Below are positions 48,901 to 59,408 of a DNA stretch of 64,000 bases, piece by piece. This DNA is from Tubiluchus corallicola (taxonomy: Eukaryota; Priapulida; Priapulimorpha; Priapulimorphida; Tubiluchidae). The notes under the pieces were generated by a model, which worked only from the letters and a program-made list of their open reading frames with translations, was not told the DNA's origin and made no database searches. The stretch lies in NCBI GenBank assembly GCA_030141605.1, contig JAQGDQ010000363.1:1-64000 (forward strand), read 5' to 3'. Numbering within the stretch: the stretch's first letter is position 1; each line of letters begins with the position of its first letter. A program made the position numbers and the translations under genes.

Positions 48901-51900
48901 GACGAGGATGATGATACAAAAATAGAAGATGAAAAAGAGGAGAAGAAACCCAAGACAAAAAGTGTAGAGAAGACTACGTGGGACTGGGAGTTAATGAATG
49001 GAAGCAAGCCAATATGGCAGCGGAAGTAAGCTGCAGTTTGTGGACCGGTAGAAATATAGAAAAATCTGACAATGCTATTAAAAATGTATCAGAAACATTT
49101 CAAAGCTGGTGTTGTTTCAGTTGTCATACTGAAGATTATGAACATTCTGAGTTTTCTTTATGAATATCTGATGATTTTGAAATTTTTTACAAAAATAAAA
49201 GTGAGGTATACTTATTAGATGTATTTGCTATGTTGATTTGTAAAACGATGTTTTTAGATTGTGAAATAATTTGAAGGTGATTTAATTGTAATTTCAATAT
49301 ACATTGAGAGGCTGATGATAATATAAGTAAGTAACTTCTAATGAAATGCACGAAAGAACCAGCTGCTAGGAATCAACAGGATTGTTGATTATAAAAGATT
49401 ATTTCGACTGTAACAGTCATTGTTAATACTATATATCAAGCCAAAAAGGAATAATAATTTTTTTCCTGGAAAGCCAATAATGTAGTTATTGTTCCTTTCT
49501 TTGCTTCATTTACAGTATTGACAATGACTGTTACAGTCGAAGCAATCTTCTACATTCAACAAAGATGTTAACTACTAATCAGTTTGATCAAAATTTTCAA
49601 GTTGTTCAGCAGTAGCTATTTCTCTGCTTTTTAATTCTGCAGTAAGCTAGTCCCTATGATAATTTAGGATGTTTTGATTTGGAAGTGTGTATTTATGAAA
49701 GAAACTAGCCATAATTGATGATCATTGCATTTAGGCCTGCAGAAGTTGAAGATGATGAATACAATGAATTCTATAAGCAGTTTACAAAAGATGTTGATGA
49801 ACCAGTAGCAAAGATTCACTTTGTTGCCGAGGGAGAAGTGACCTTCAAGTCTATATTGTTCGTACCAAAACGATCCACCCAAGACATGTTGCAAAACTTT
49901 GGCAAGAAGACAGACTCGATCAAGTTGTATGTGCGACGTGTGTTCATTACCAGCGATTTTGAAGAGATGATGCCAAAATATCTGGCGTTTGTTCGTGGTG
50001 TGGTGAGTTTTAATGACGACTTTACGTAAACAAAAATGTTTTAATTGTTTTGTGGTAAATTGTTTTTTTTGTATTTTTTAAAATTAGCAGCTCGGCCTTT
50101 ACATCAGCGTTTGGTCCCTGTCGCATTTGGCAATGAACCCTGGTATGAAGATTTTCAAATTTTCATTAATTAATCGGCATGAGTATGAATTTTACAATTT
50201 CAGAGTCGAAAGATTGAGTAATCACTGTGTTTATTCAGCTGCAAAGTTAAGCAGTCCCCGGCTTGGTTAGTAAATGGATGGGTGACTGCCAGGAAGTCTT
50301 ATTTTATGCAGAAACATTGAAGTGCAGTGCATAGGTATTTTTCTCATCAAGAGAGGATGTTGGTAATTCCAGATGCGGCCACAAGGCAATGAATGTAGTT
50401 ACCTGCTCATTATCGTAGCAGTCAGCGATGTAACCTGCCACACAGTCAGATCTATCTAAACTGTCCAATCTATCTAAGTGGCATAGATGCAGATATATCT
50501 GTTTGCAGTATGCCAGCTTCCAAACTTTCAATTTCTAGCAACTACACATGAACTTGTAACAGTAACTTTACAACATGTAAAGAATGTATCAGTACTTCAG
50601 TACTTGTACCAGTTGATGAAGGCAGCTGCATGCATGATCAAACTCTAGAGTTTGGTTGATTTTTTTACTTAACTAATTGATTGCTCATTCAGTAGAGGTC
50701 TGATACTTTTGCTTAGTAACTTAGCGTTCATGTACGAGTAAAAGCAACAGTGACGTTATTATTAGCTCTTTGCACTGTCTTTACTTATGATTCCTCAATG
50801 TAGATTATACAGTTTGTTGCATTTTAAACACTCCAGTTACATAAAGCTTATAAATTTTTATACCACTTACGTACTACCTTTTTGCATACAGGGCTTGCGT
50901 TGGCAGTAATGCTGTATAAAACATGTGTATTTAAACTCCCGTGATGCAGCCATTTTGACGATAAGTCATTTGAAATCAGTTTAGATGACAATGTGTAAAG
51001 TTTGAAAAAGCAGTCAGAGCATCCGTATTTTTCGTATTATTAGCATTCACATTCGTTGTCACACTGCTGAGAAGCAACATGATTTAAGATCAGAAAATAA
51101 AGAAGGGTTATCATTACAAATTTAATAAATTTCAATTATTTCGTACCGATAAGCTTCACTTAATAAAAAAACTATTTTTCCCTATTTTTTAAATTTGGTG
51201 TCGCACCTCTTTGAATGATTTTCTCATCCAGTTAGTATAGTATTTTCCTGAGAATAAATGAATATTGGCCAGCCTGTGTAATTTCCTGTGTAAATGATTC
51301 CTTGAATTTTGCATAAAATGCACAAGTAAATAGGGCTGGCATTGAGGGCGCAAGTTTTTTTACATTCTAGAAAACTGTATGAATGTTGTTAACAGTAATG
51401 TGTTAACAGCTAATCAGGTAAAGTATGTGAATAATGAATCCACGGAGAAAATCAAAGTTTTACAGCTCTGATGTTTAAAAATTATTGTGTTATTTTTCGT
51501 TTTCCTGCTGTTCGCTGTATGTATCGATTTTTAGCAGTAGCGCTTGGGAGAGCTGATCACAGGATGAAAGCGGGAATTTTTTTAATATAAAAATTCACGT
51601 TTAGGAGTTCGTGAAGCAAGTCACGTAACAATTGTTGATGAAATCGCTTTAATACGACTCAGCAAATGTTCTGAACTGTTGTTTTACACTTTAGTATCCC
51701 TCTAACGTCGGATCTTCATTAATTATAATTATAACATTTCCAGGTTGATTCCGATGATCTGCCACTCAATGTTTCTCGTGAAACTTTGCAACAACATAAA
51801 TTGCTCAAAGTTATCAAGAAAAAACTGACAAGAAAAGCTCTTGATATGATTAAAAAAATTGATGAAGACAAATACGATGATTTCTGGAAAGAATTTAGTA

Positions 51901-54900
51901 CTTTGTAAGTTGATCTTTGTATTTATTACATTTATTTTAAGCAGATATTTATATATTTTACAGCTTTGTCCGCTGTCCAGTAATGCTGTCCATTGAACAT
52001 TCGGTTCGAGTTTGATTTGAATTGCATTGTATACAATGTTATAAATTGTATACAATGTTTAGTTTATTTTTTACAATATTTATTTAGTTTAAATTTTATT
52101 TTACCTTTAGAAATGTGAATTTCAAATAAGTTAATGTTGCAGGTATTACATGTCATGCAACGATCGACTTGGCCACTTTTTGTAAAGTGTCTTTTAAAGA
52201 TTTTTAAAATGAAAAATTGAAAATTTTAATGGAATTTATTTTGTTAACATTTAATTACAGTAATCTTTGGATATAAAATTTGATGTAGATTTTTAGTTAC
52301 ATTTCCGTTCAATTTGATTCAAATTCGAAAATGTTCAGTTTGCTCCTGTTTTTGTTTTTGATATGACTCGGTTGGGAGTTGAATCCACGACCTTCTGGAT
52401 GGGAAGCAAGTACGTTACCATTGTGCTACATCACCCGGTATAAAGCTCAATTATGATGATACCTGTAATTTTTGCTACATTTTGATATAATTGAATTGCT
52501 TTCATAAGTAGAGCAAGCTTGATGTTAGAAATTCTTAGCATAATTTCGCTATTACTCTATTTCTTCTTGCAGCAGCTGTTTTGTTTTTTTAGCATCAAAC
52601 TCGGTGTAATTGAGGATGCGTCGAACAGAACTCGTTTGTCAAAGCTTTTGCGCTTTCATTCATCAGAGTCTGAGGACAAGATGACAAGTTTAGCAGAATA
52701 TGTAGAGAGAATGAAAGAAAAACAAGATGCAATTTATTTCATCGCTGGTAATGGACTTAATTTAATACTAGCACTATTAACTGCTTTAGTATTACGGAAT
52801 TTAACAAACATTAGGGAAATCAACTTACTGTACTTTGATTTAGGAATTTCTAATCAGTAATATAACTAATCAGGAGTCAGTCCATCAGTTCAACCAATGA
52901 ATTACAACTTGCAAAAGGCTTATAGTAACATTAAAGCTAGTTTTTTGTAGTCCATTGTATATACCAATTGGCTTCAGTGTATACCAAAATAAGAAATGTA
53001 ACATATCAGAAGCTGCAAGTTTTGTTATTTTACCTTCATACATCTTTTCTTTTATTCCTAAATGTTTAGTGCCTTAATCTGTGGAAATGCAGAAAATAAG
53101 TGTTTATCTTGCAATTATTATTAATAATATTCATTAATTTAAGACAGTTATTAAATATTGGTGACTGGAGGTTGTGTTTTTAATTTGTAACTACATTGTA
53201 GTTTTAAGTTTAATTAAAGGGATGTCATCAGAATTTGATAATATTTTTTTGTAGGCAAAGATAGGAATGAGGTTGAAAAGTCTCCATTCGTAGAACGCTT
53301 GTTAAAGAAAGGCTATGAAGTTTTGTATTTGATTGAACCTGTTGATGAGTACTGTGTTCAGTCGATGCCAGAATTTGATGGGAAAAAATTCCAGGTAAAT
53401 AAAACATTTCACTCGTTATCAACTAATTAACAGTTTTTAAATTTTTGAAACTAAAGTTATGCCTCATGAAGGAGACATGGAAAAGTCGGAACACAACCTG
53501 CACACGGTATACAAAGCTGGCATTGAGTTAACGATGTCATTATCGTCACTTTAGTAAATGTAATAACAACGACATTAAGTTTGTCTTGTGAAGCTTTGCG
53601 AACGTGGCTTAGGGTTTAAATTTGGAAATTTTCTGGTTGCAAAATAATACGCAATCTAATAACTCATCTGCCTAGGCAGTTTCAATTCGAGTTTAAATTT
53701 ACTCTCGGTTTTATATTGCAGCTTTTTCACCAAGCATTATCTTGACTTCGGTGTTAAGTAAAGGTTATAAATATCATGCATCAGTCAATTGTTCTTATTC
53801 TGCAGAATGTGGCAAAAGAGGGGCTGAAACTTGATGCATCAGAGAAAGCAAAGGAGAGAAAAGAAGCCATGGAAAAGGAATATGAACCTTTACTGAACTG
53901 GCTGAAAGAAGATGCTTTAAAAGATAAGGTTTGTTTAATGCCACTTTATTTTCTTCAACATTCGTTGCTTTCTCATTTAGATCATGCAAGAGACATGTAA
54001 CATTAAACAAATCAAAGCAATAATCAAGTCACTCATCATTAGGTTGCAACTCCGGTGATTAAAGTTGATTACAAATCGTGAAAGTTCTTGTTGCTAACCA
54101 AAGTGATTTATCCTTTTGTGTTTAACTGAATTGCAATCATTAATTTGACTATTAAACTTGTGCTTTTAGTTTCAACTTTCAATACAATATCATTATAACA
54201 AACCTGCTAGGACCCAAAAAAGTACCCGAAGTACTCTGTAAGCAAATGTGGTTAATAATATTTATATATATGACTACTAGTTGGACAGACATGTTAATAA
54301 TTTTAGTTCATAAAATAACGTGCAATTAATGTGTGGCTTCATAGAAGATGAAAAATACTTTCAGAAGAGGCTATCAAGCATCAACTATTTTGCAGTTTAT
54401 TCAAATTCACTGAAAAATATTTTACAAATTAAAATTAATGTGTATTTCATTTTAAATTGTATGAACATAATAAATCATGAATTTATGTAACGTGTTCAGT
54501 AAAGTCAATGAGATTCAAAAGTCAGTCATTTATGTTTGCACAAAATTTCTGTTTGCTCTTGTATAAAACATTTTTGCAGTAAGATTCATCACTTCATGAA
54601 ACATCACAGCAGTAAGCTGATAACCAAACACACACACAGTAACCAAACACACACACACACAAACACACACACACATATATATATATATACATGTGTGTGT
54701 GTGTGTGAAAAACGTCAAGCAGCTGAGTAACTGTTTTTATACAGCTAGTAATGACTTTAACAACTCCGCATGCTGCATGCCCAACAACAGTTACTTTTTG
54801 CAGCTCCACCAAATGAGGGTTTAAATTTATCTAAATTGATTTGCAAATGGCTGGCAAAGGTACAGTAAGAAATAAAGACATATAAATACATAGTATTGCA

Positions 54901-56776
54901 AACAGTTGTGTCCAATGTCAAGTCTGCATTACTCAATAACCCAGTGCACTGTATTCAATGCTATTATATTAGTTAAATGAATGACGAAAATTCATTCTTT
55001 TGTGTGAATTTCCATTATCGGTGTGTATACAATGAACTATGTGTGGTATAATGGTGTTATACTGTACTTCACTGTGAATGTAGCAGTTAGAAAGTCATTT
55101 TTGTCACTCTTTAAAAGTTCTTTGTTTGTATTTGAATTTAAATTTACAACAGATAGAAAAGGCTGTGATCTCAGAGAGGCTGAGTAACTCTCCGTGTGCC
55201 CTGGTTGCAAACCAATATGGCTGGTCTGGAAACATGGAGAGATTAGTCCGTTCTCAAGCATATGCAAAGAAAGACGACCCAACACAAAACTTTTACCTTA
55301 ATCAGAAAAAAATCTTAGAAATTAATCCACGACATCCGCTTGTGAAAGAGCTTCTTCGACGAGTTGAGGTTAGTTTCTCACTATAGGGACAGTAGTGCAC
55401 CATGTACGGTTTTACTGATAACACCACTTCTGTGACAATAATTAAACATGTGCTGCCACCTACAGTTAAAATAGTCTATTATTGTAACTTGACTCAAGTT
55501 TAATACAGATTGTGGCCTTAGTCTGTCCTGCTCAATCACCCTGTACCTGCTGGGCTTCCCATATGTGGTAGGGAAGCTTGCTAGTGAGTTTTGCTAACCA
55601 ATCAAGTAAGCACAGTAGGTGCATGTGACTTGGGTGGTTCTGTCAAGGGCATTGCGGGCTTTTTTTGACTTCTCCTGAGTATTGCTGCTGAGTTTTTACC
55701 ATGTGCATTTTTCTTTCATGTAAATAATGTAAGTAACAAATAAAGTCTTTCACAGTTCAATGCAGTTTTCTATTCTCTTCTTGCTTTAACCACCAGAGTG
55801 AACCAGTTGCACAATTCAGGCTAAAAGCAGCTATATTGAGTTCTCTACAAATTCAGCTATAGTTTCTACAAGCGGTTCAGTCAGTCTACATAGCCAACTT
55901 TAAAGTTTTCTACAATTTCTTTTTTTGCATACAGTCAACCCTCGTCAAACCGGACTAATTGGGGAGGGGGGGTCCGGTTTAGCCGATTGTCCGATTTATC
56001 CGATATGCCTATATATGGTCTATATTATACAGGAATAATCACCTTAATAAGGCCTATATACATTGCACTATATACTGTGCACTATATACTACACTGTATA
56101 TTACTTTAACATAGTTAACCTGTGAGGATAAAGAAATTATTGCACAGTTGGTAGGCCGTGTTGTGTTTAGCGCTCCGGCTCGGACGGAAATCGGTCAGTT
56201 TCCTTTACCATGGATGACGTCCGTCTTATCCGATATCCGGGCTAACGGAGTCCGGTTTAACGAGGGTCCACTGTATTTGGTAATTTTCCTATTTGTTAAG
56301 TTATGAGAGTTACATGATGCCATTGGTAAAGTTCAGCTTGTTTTGTGCATTTTCAGACTGATAAGGACAATGTGACAACTCAAGAATTAGCAGAAGTTTT
56401 ATTCGACACGGCAACACTGAGATCAGGCTACATGCTGAAAGACTCATTCCACTTTGCGGAGCGTATTGAAAAAATGCTCAAGTTGAGCATGGATATTTCA
56501 CCTGATGAGAAAGTACGCCCTTCTATTATTTTGATATAAATAAATAGTTTAACTCTGAGAACTCGGGTTATAAATCTGATAATCTAACAGAAACTACAAA
56601 TGATTCAACTGGTAAGTTGCAGTAATATATACAATGCTTATAGTGTCAGTGGCTCATTACAGGTTGAAGAATGGCCGGAAGAACTTGATGAAGATGAAGA
56701 TGTTGATGAAAAAGACGATGAAACACCAGATGAGGTTGATGCTGATGAGCCAGGAGATGATCATGACGAGTTGTGA
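45111..56776 (+). CDS. HSP90B1: Endoplasmin / GRP94 (ER-resident HSP90), complete, 15 coding exons, 802 aa
   Basis: GRP94 is the ATP-driven HSP90 chaperone of the ER lumen, folding secreted and membrane clients such as integrins and Toll-like receptors. Exons: 45111-45159, 45801-45924, 46500-46641, 47157-47273, 47526-47851, 48518-48629, 48820-49025, 49735-50002, 51744-51904, 52593-52747, 53255-53394, 53806-53928, 55153-55368, 56357-56512, 56663-56776. All junctions are GT-AG and keep phase, giving 2409 nt including the stop. Seen: signal peptide; acidic pre-N segment; ATPase motifs [12 protein letters not shown] (E110, N114, D117), DTGIGM (D156) and GQFGVGFYS; acidic linker; [11 protein letters not shown] with the ATP-sensing Arg R460; C-terminal dimer domain; HDEL tail. 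The length is normal for the family. The start context is good (A at -3). No defects were found. Confidence 0.98.
46500..48629 (+). CDS. HSP90B1: GRP94 exons 3-6: N-terminal ATPase domain
   Basis: Four exons encode the Bergerat-fold ATPase. Exon 3 gives [11 protein letters not shown] and [14 protein letters not shown]. Exon 4 gives [19 protein letters not shown] with the catalytic Glu and the Mg-binding Asn. Exon 5 gives HITDTGIGM, the [11 protein letters not shown] lid region and [18 protein letters not shown]. Exon 6 gives [19 protein letters not shown] and [17 protein letters not shown]. Every key residue known for ATP binding in HSP90s is present. The lid segment near [11 protein letters not shown] is about two residues shorter than in the vertebrate protein. 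Confidence 0.95.
48110..48260. repeat. Imperfect inverted repeat in GRP94 intron 5
   Basis: cttttgcgcgagtgagcgag near 48138 and the complement-like cattcgtctcgcgcaacaaa near 48220 form imperfect arms. It is GC-richer than the rest of the intron. Possibly a small MITE. Confidence 0.35.
48820..50002 (+). CDS. HSP90B1: GRP94 exons 7-8: charged linker and start of the middle domain
   Basis: Exon 7 begins [19 protein letters not shown] and runs through an Asp/Glu/Lys-rich linker to [19 protein letters not shown] and KPIWQR, the conserved linker-to-middle-domain join. Exon 8 reads [11 protein letters not shown], then [17 protein letters not shown], then [20 protein letters not shown]. The exon 7 donor splits a Lys codon. 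Intron 7 between them contains a MITE-like hairpin. Confidence 0.94.
49375..49569. mobile_element. MITE-like inverted repeat in GRP94 intron 7
   Basis: ~56-bp arms with roughly 80% match: the left includes ttcgactgtaacagtcattg and the right its complement caatgactgttacagtcgaa, with the outer parts attgttgatt/ttgttgaat also paired. The ~80-bp middle has no coding capacity. It lies about 165 bp before exon 8 in an intron of an essential gene. Confidence 0.7.
50205..50300 (+). mobile_element. 5S rRNA-derived SINE (SINE3-like), copy 4, in GRP94 intron 8
   Basis: The best-preserved copy: GCAAAGTTAAGCAGTCCCCG, then GCTTGGTTAGTAAATGGATG and GGTGACTGCCAGGAAG. It matches 5S rRNA across its internal control region with few changes. 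It lies between exons 8 and 9 of GRP94. Confidence 0.78.
50855..51045 (+). repeat. Dispersed repeat family D, copy 3 (5' half) in GRP94 intron 8
   Basis: cagggcttgcgttggcagta, then ctgtataaaac, tttaaactcccgtgatg, gccattttgacgataagtca and aagtttgaaaaagcagtcag match the first part of copies 1 and 2. The second half is missing. Confidence 0.65.
51744..53394 (+). CDS. HSP90B1: GRP94 exons 9-11: middle domain with catalytic arginine
   Basis: Exon 9 reads [20 protein letters not shown] and continues to [21 protein letters not shown]460 in NVSRETLQQ corresponds to the ATP-contacting Arg of the HSP90 middle domain. Exon 10 reads [20 protein letters not shown] and [18 protein letters not shown]. Exon 11 reads [20 protein letters not shown] and [18 protein letters not shown]. 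The last is strongly conserved across GRP94 proteins. Confidence 0.94.
52364..52442 (-). mobile_element. tRNA-derived SINE head in GRP94 intron 9
   Basis: The minus strand reads ATGTAGCACAATGGTAACGT (A box), TGCTTCCCATCC, then GTGGATTCAACTCCCAACCG (B box). The same family as the SINE at 31.5 kb, inserted in reverse to the host gene. Confidence 0.7.
53806..56776 (+). CDS. HSP90B1: GRP94 exons 12-15: C-terminal dimerisation domain and HDEL tail
   Basis: Exon 12 reads [20 protein letters not shown]. Exon 13 reads [20 protein letters not shown], then [16 protein letters not shown] and [17 protein letters not shown]. Exon 14 reads [20 protein letters not shown] and ends [13 protein letters not shown]. 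Exon 15 is an acidic tail ([15 protein letters not shown]...) ending DDHDEL-stop. HDEL replaces the KDEL seen in vertebrates and is a functional ER-retrieval signal for KDEL receptors. It also shows that the reading frame is intact to the last residue. Confidence 0.95.
54640..54710 (+). repeat. (CA)n-(TA)n-(GT)n compound microsatellite
   Basis: Alternating purine/pyrimidine tract in GRP94 intron 12. The CA and GT halves are complementary, so it can fold on itself. Confidence 0.92.
55932..56273. mobile_element. Pogo/Tigger-like MITE in GRP94 intron 13
   Basis: The left end CAGTCAACCCTCGTCAAACC and the complement of the right end CAGTGGACCCTCGTTAAACC agree over about 24 bp, and each is bounded outside by TA, the target duplication of the Tc1/mariner/pogo superfamily. 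342 bp, no transposase. It ends 83 bp before exon 14. Confidence 0.85.
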
Positions 56777-59250
56777 GAGTAGGAGATCTTTTAACCAGGA
56801 TATAATGTGTTGATACAATGAAACAATCTCCAGCTATCTGTTTGTTCAACTGTCTAATGCTCTCTAAGAACTGAGTCTTGTAAGCTTTAGGTTGAAAATT
56901 CAATTCGTGTGCAACTGAACTTGTGTAAGTCACATATCACTAGGTTTGGCAAAAGATGAAGATGCAAGCTATGACTTCCCCATCGTTCCATTCTCGCTAA
57001 TTAAGTATATGCATGTGTTGCTTACATTTATGTATACTCCCACACAGTAAATTTAATTTCCAGGGTGATTAAGTTTTTAATTTGCTCTGCTACCTATTTT
57101 AACAGTTGCTGATAGTTCTATCAAAGAGGCAAATATTAATTTGCCGTTTGAAAAAGGAATCAACATCAAACTCTGATAAACAAGTGAAGTAATAGTTGTA
57201 GCGAGACTGATTTGTATAGGTGGTAACCCGGGGTTTGGTTATCTGACTTGGGCTTTGTATTATCACGACTTACGCAAGTTACTTGTACACGAGAGTGTGC
57301 GTGATTAATTGCACATTAAGTGTTCAAATTTATGTGATAGTTTTATTGATATGAATGTTTTGTTATGTGTGAGTGTTTGTTACTATTTTACTTCATTATT
57401 GCTTAAAATAATAAACCACATTTAGGCTTTACATTACCGTGTAACTACGGTAGATGCCGCTTAATAGATTCACATTGAGATAGAAACGTTTTGACCGACT
57501 AACTAAATCGATTAGTTGATGGGTTTAGTATTGCTAGTATAGTAAAGCACTAATTATCACTCATCAGCTTAGTATGTACTGCAAAGGACACGAAAGCTTT
57601 AACACTAAATCCTTATGCTTATGCTCTATTTTTGGGCAGTGAGGATGAGTGCAGGGGAAGAGCGGGTGACAGATTCAAAGAAAAATTGCTATGCTAGCAT
57701 ATTAGTGCGTGTACCTAAATGGACATGAAAAGGTACTTAACATGACTGCTTCTACCTGTATTATAGTGCACAAAGTGAAGATGACATAAAAGTATTAAAA
57801 ACTCGTTGAACACACACACACACGTTTTATTTTGAGTTCCTTGCATAGGAATGGCCCATGTTTTTTGAGACAATTAAGCGACTAATTCTATCAACCGTGA
57901 GTTTATTAAACGGCACCCACTGTATATTCATTTAAGCCATGTGTCGGTGAAAGTTGCAGTGTTTGTTTTACAATTTGATACGACAGCTGAGTTTTTGTGG
58001 CATTGCTAGCACCCCAGTGAGCAACTAGGAACTTGTTATTAAAACAGTTTGTGTGTTCAGCATTAAAAATCGAAAATCCGTCGTGTGACGATTTTGGGTG
58101 CAAAATGTAGAACATGAAATGTATGAAGCTTTTCCCCTATTCAAGCCATTGAAATGAAAAACAATCGAAAATAAAATATTCCTGAAACATTGTTACCAGA
58201 ATACCAGTTTAGCCATCGAAGAATAGTTACATTTGACAGTTTACCATGCAAATCTACCTGTGATATACTGACTACATAATTGGTTTTGTTTGCTTTGACA
58301 CGTATTGCAGATGAGTAATAAATTAACAACTTTGCATGCATTCCTGCTTACCCTTCCAGATTAGCAGATTGACTTTATAGACCTGCATGTGATTGTGTAC
58401 TAAAAGTGCAGGATAGCTGGTAAATTTGTGTAAACACACATCATAAAACCACAAGCAATGTGGCTGTCATATTTTGGTTGTTGTTAAAGGGAAATTGCAC
58501 AGCGGTCAGGAAATTGCGTATCAGCAGTCAAAGTGCTGAAGGGAATACTCTGTGTATTTTGACTTTGCAAAAAAATACTTAAACTGGAAGGTTTGAAATC
58601 TTAAAACTAGTTTGTTATTTTATTGTCTAAACATGATTATTTTATTAATTTTCGTTTGGCAATACAAATGCGTAAAATTATAAATTTAATCTTGTTCTGA
58701 TTGAATTTCTTTGGACAGCTGTCCCGCTGTTTTGTCCATTAATGTGTTGCAGCAAATAAACTGTCTAATTACTTCTTGTGCGACAAAAACGAAATGTTTG
58801 TGTGTTCTAAATTCATTGTACATTATAAATAAAATTTTGTAATCCGTTTGTTATTTTTTAAAAATCTAGTAGCGTTGTTTTATTTTTGTTTCGTCAAAGC
58901 CAAATATAAACCAAACATAAACATAAAGCGAAGCGAAAAATAAACCAAACCAGATTTTTTATACACGATTTACACTTTATTAAGACTTTAAAGAAATAAA
59001 TATTATATTACTAACAGACAAGCACAATTTTGATTTTTTTATTTGTATTCCATACTAAACATAAGCCAATTATTTAACTTGCAATAAAAATGCTATTATG
59101 TAATAAATAACAAAAAATTTCTACAATAGCTGGACAATAAGTTTGTATAAATTGAATGCGTAAGGACTAAAAAGCAATTAACTAAATTAGACCATTGAGT
59201 ATTAACATATGAAATCAGAAAATGCACACAACCTTTATAAACACTTGAAT
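56777..59250. other. GRP94 3' UTR and convergent intergenic space
   Basis: AT-rich sequence between the GRP94 stop and the 3' end of the minus-strand gene. Holds a short (CA)n at about 57818 and candidate poly(A) signals. Open frames under 70 codons show no family features. Confidence 0.45.
57410..57415 (+). promoter_or_regulatory. Candidate GRP94 polyadenylation signal (AATAAA)
   Basis: This is a canonical AATAAA about 630 nt after the GRP94 stop codon. Further AATAAA-type hexamers occur near 58757 and 58828, so a longer 3' UTR is possible. Confidence 0.35.
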
Positions 59251-59256
59251 TTTATT
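59251..59256 (-). promoter_or_regulatory. Candidate polyadenylation signal of the convergent minus-strand gene
   Basis: AATAAA on the minus strand, about 150 nt after the TGA of the unrecognised C-terminal exon. The location suits a short 3' UTR. Confidence 0.4.
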
Positions 59257-59408
59257 TATAAAATTATATGGCATTTGTTTTGATTTAAAATAGCTGTGAA
59301 ATATTTTCCCACACGACGAAGTCAAACATACGATTATCACAATGTTCAATGAACGCTACCAGAGCAAACAGATTTTTTGTTCAATCACATAGCAACAAGT
59401 AGTGCTCA

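Noticed and set aside
47574-49163. Separate small genes inside the GRP94 locus (stand-alone frames beginning at internal Met codons)
   Set aside because: They are parts of GRP94 exons 5, 7 and 8 extended into introns, or shadows in another frame.
50205-50300. Functional 5S rRNA gene
   Set aside because: Only the internal region resembles 5S rRNA, with shared changes also in other copies. The 5' and 3' ends of 5S are missing and there is no T-run terminator at the right place.
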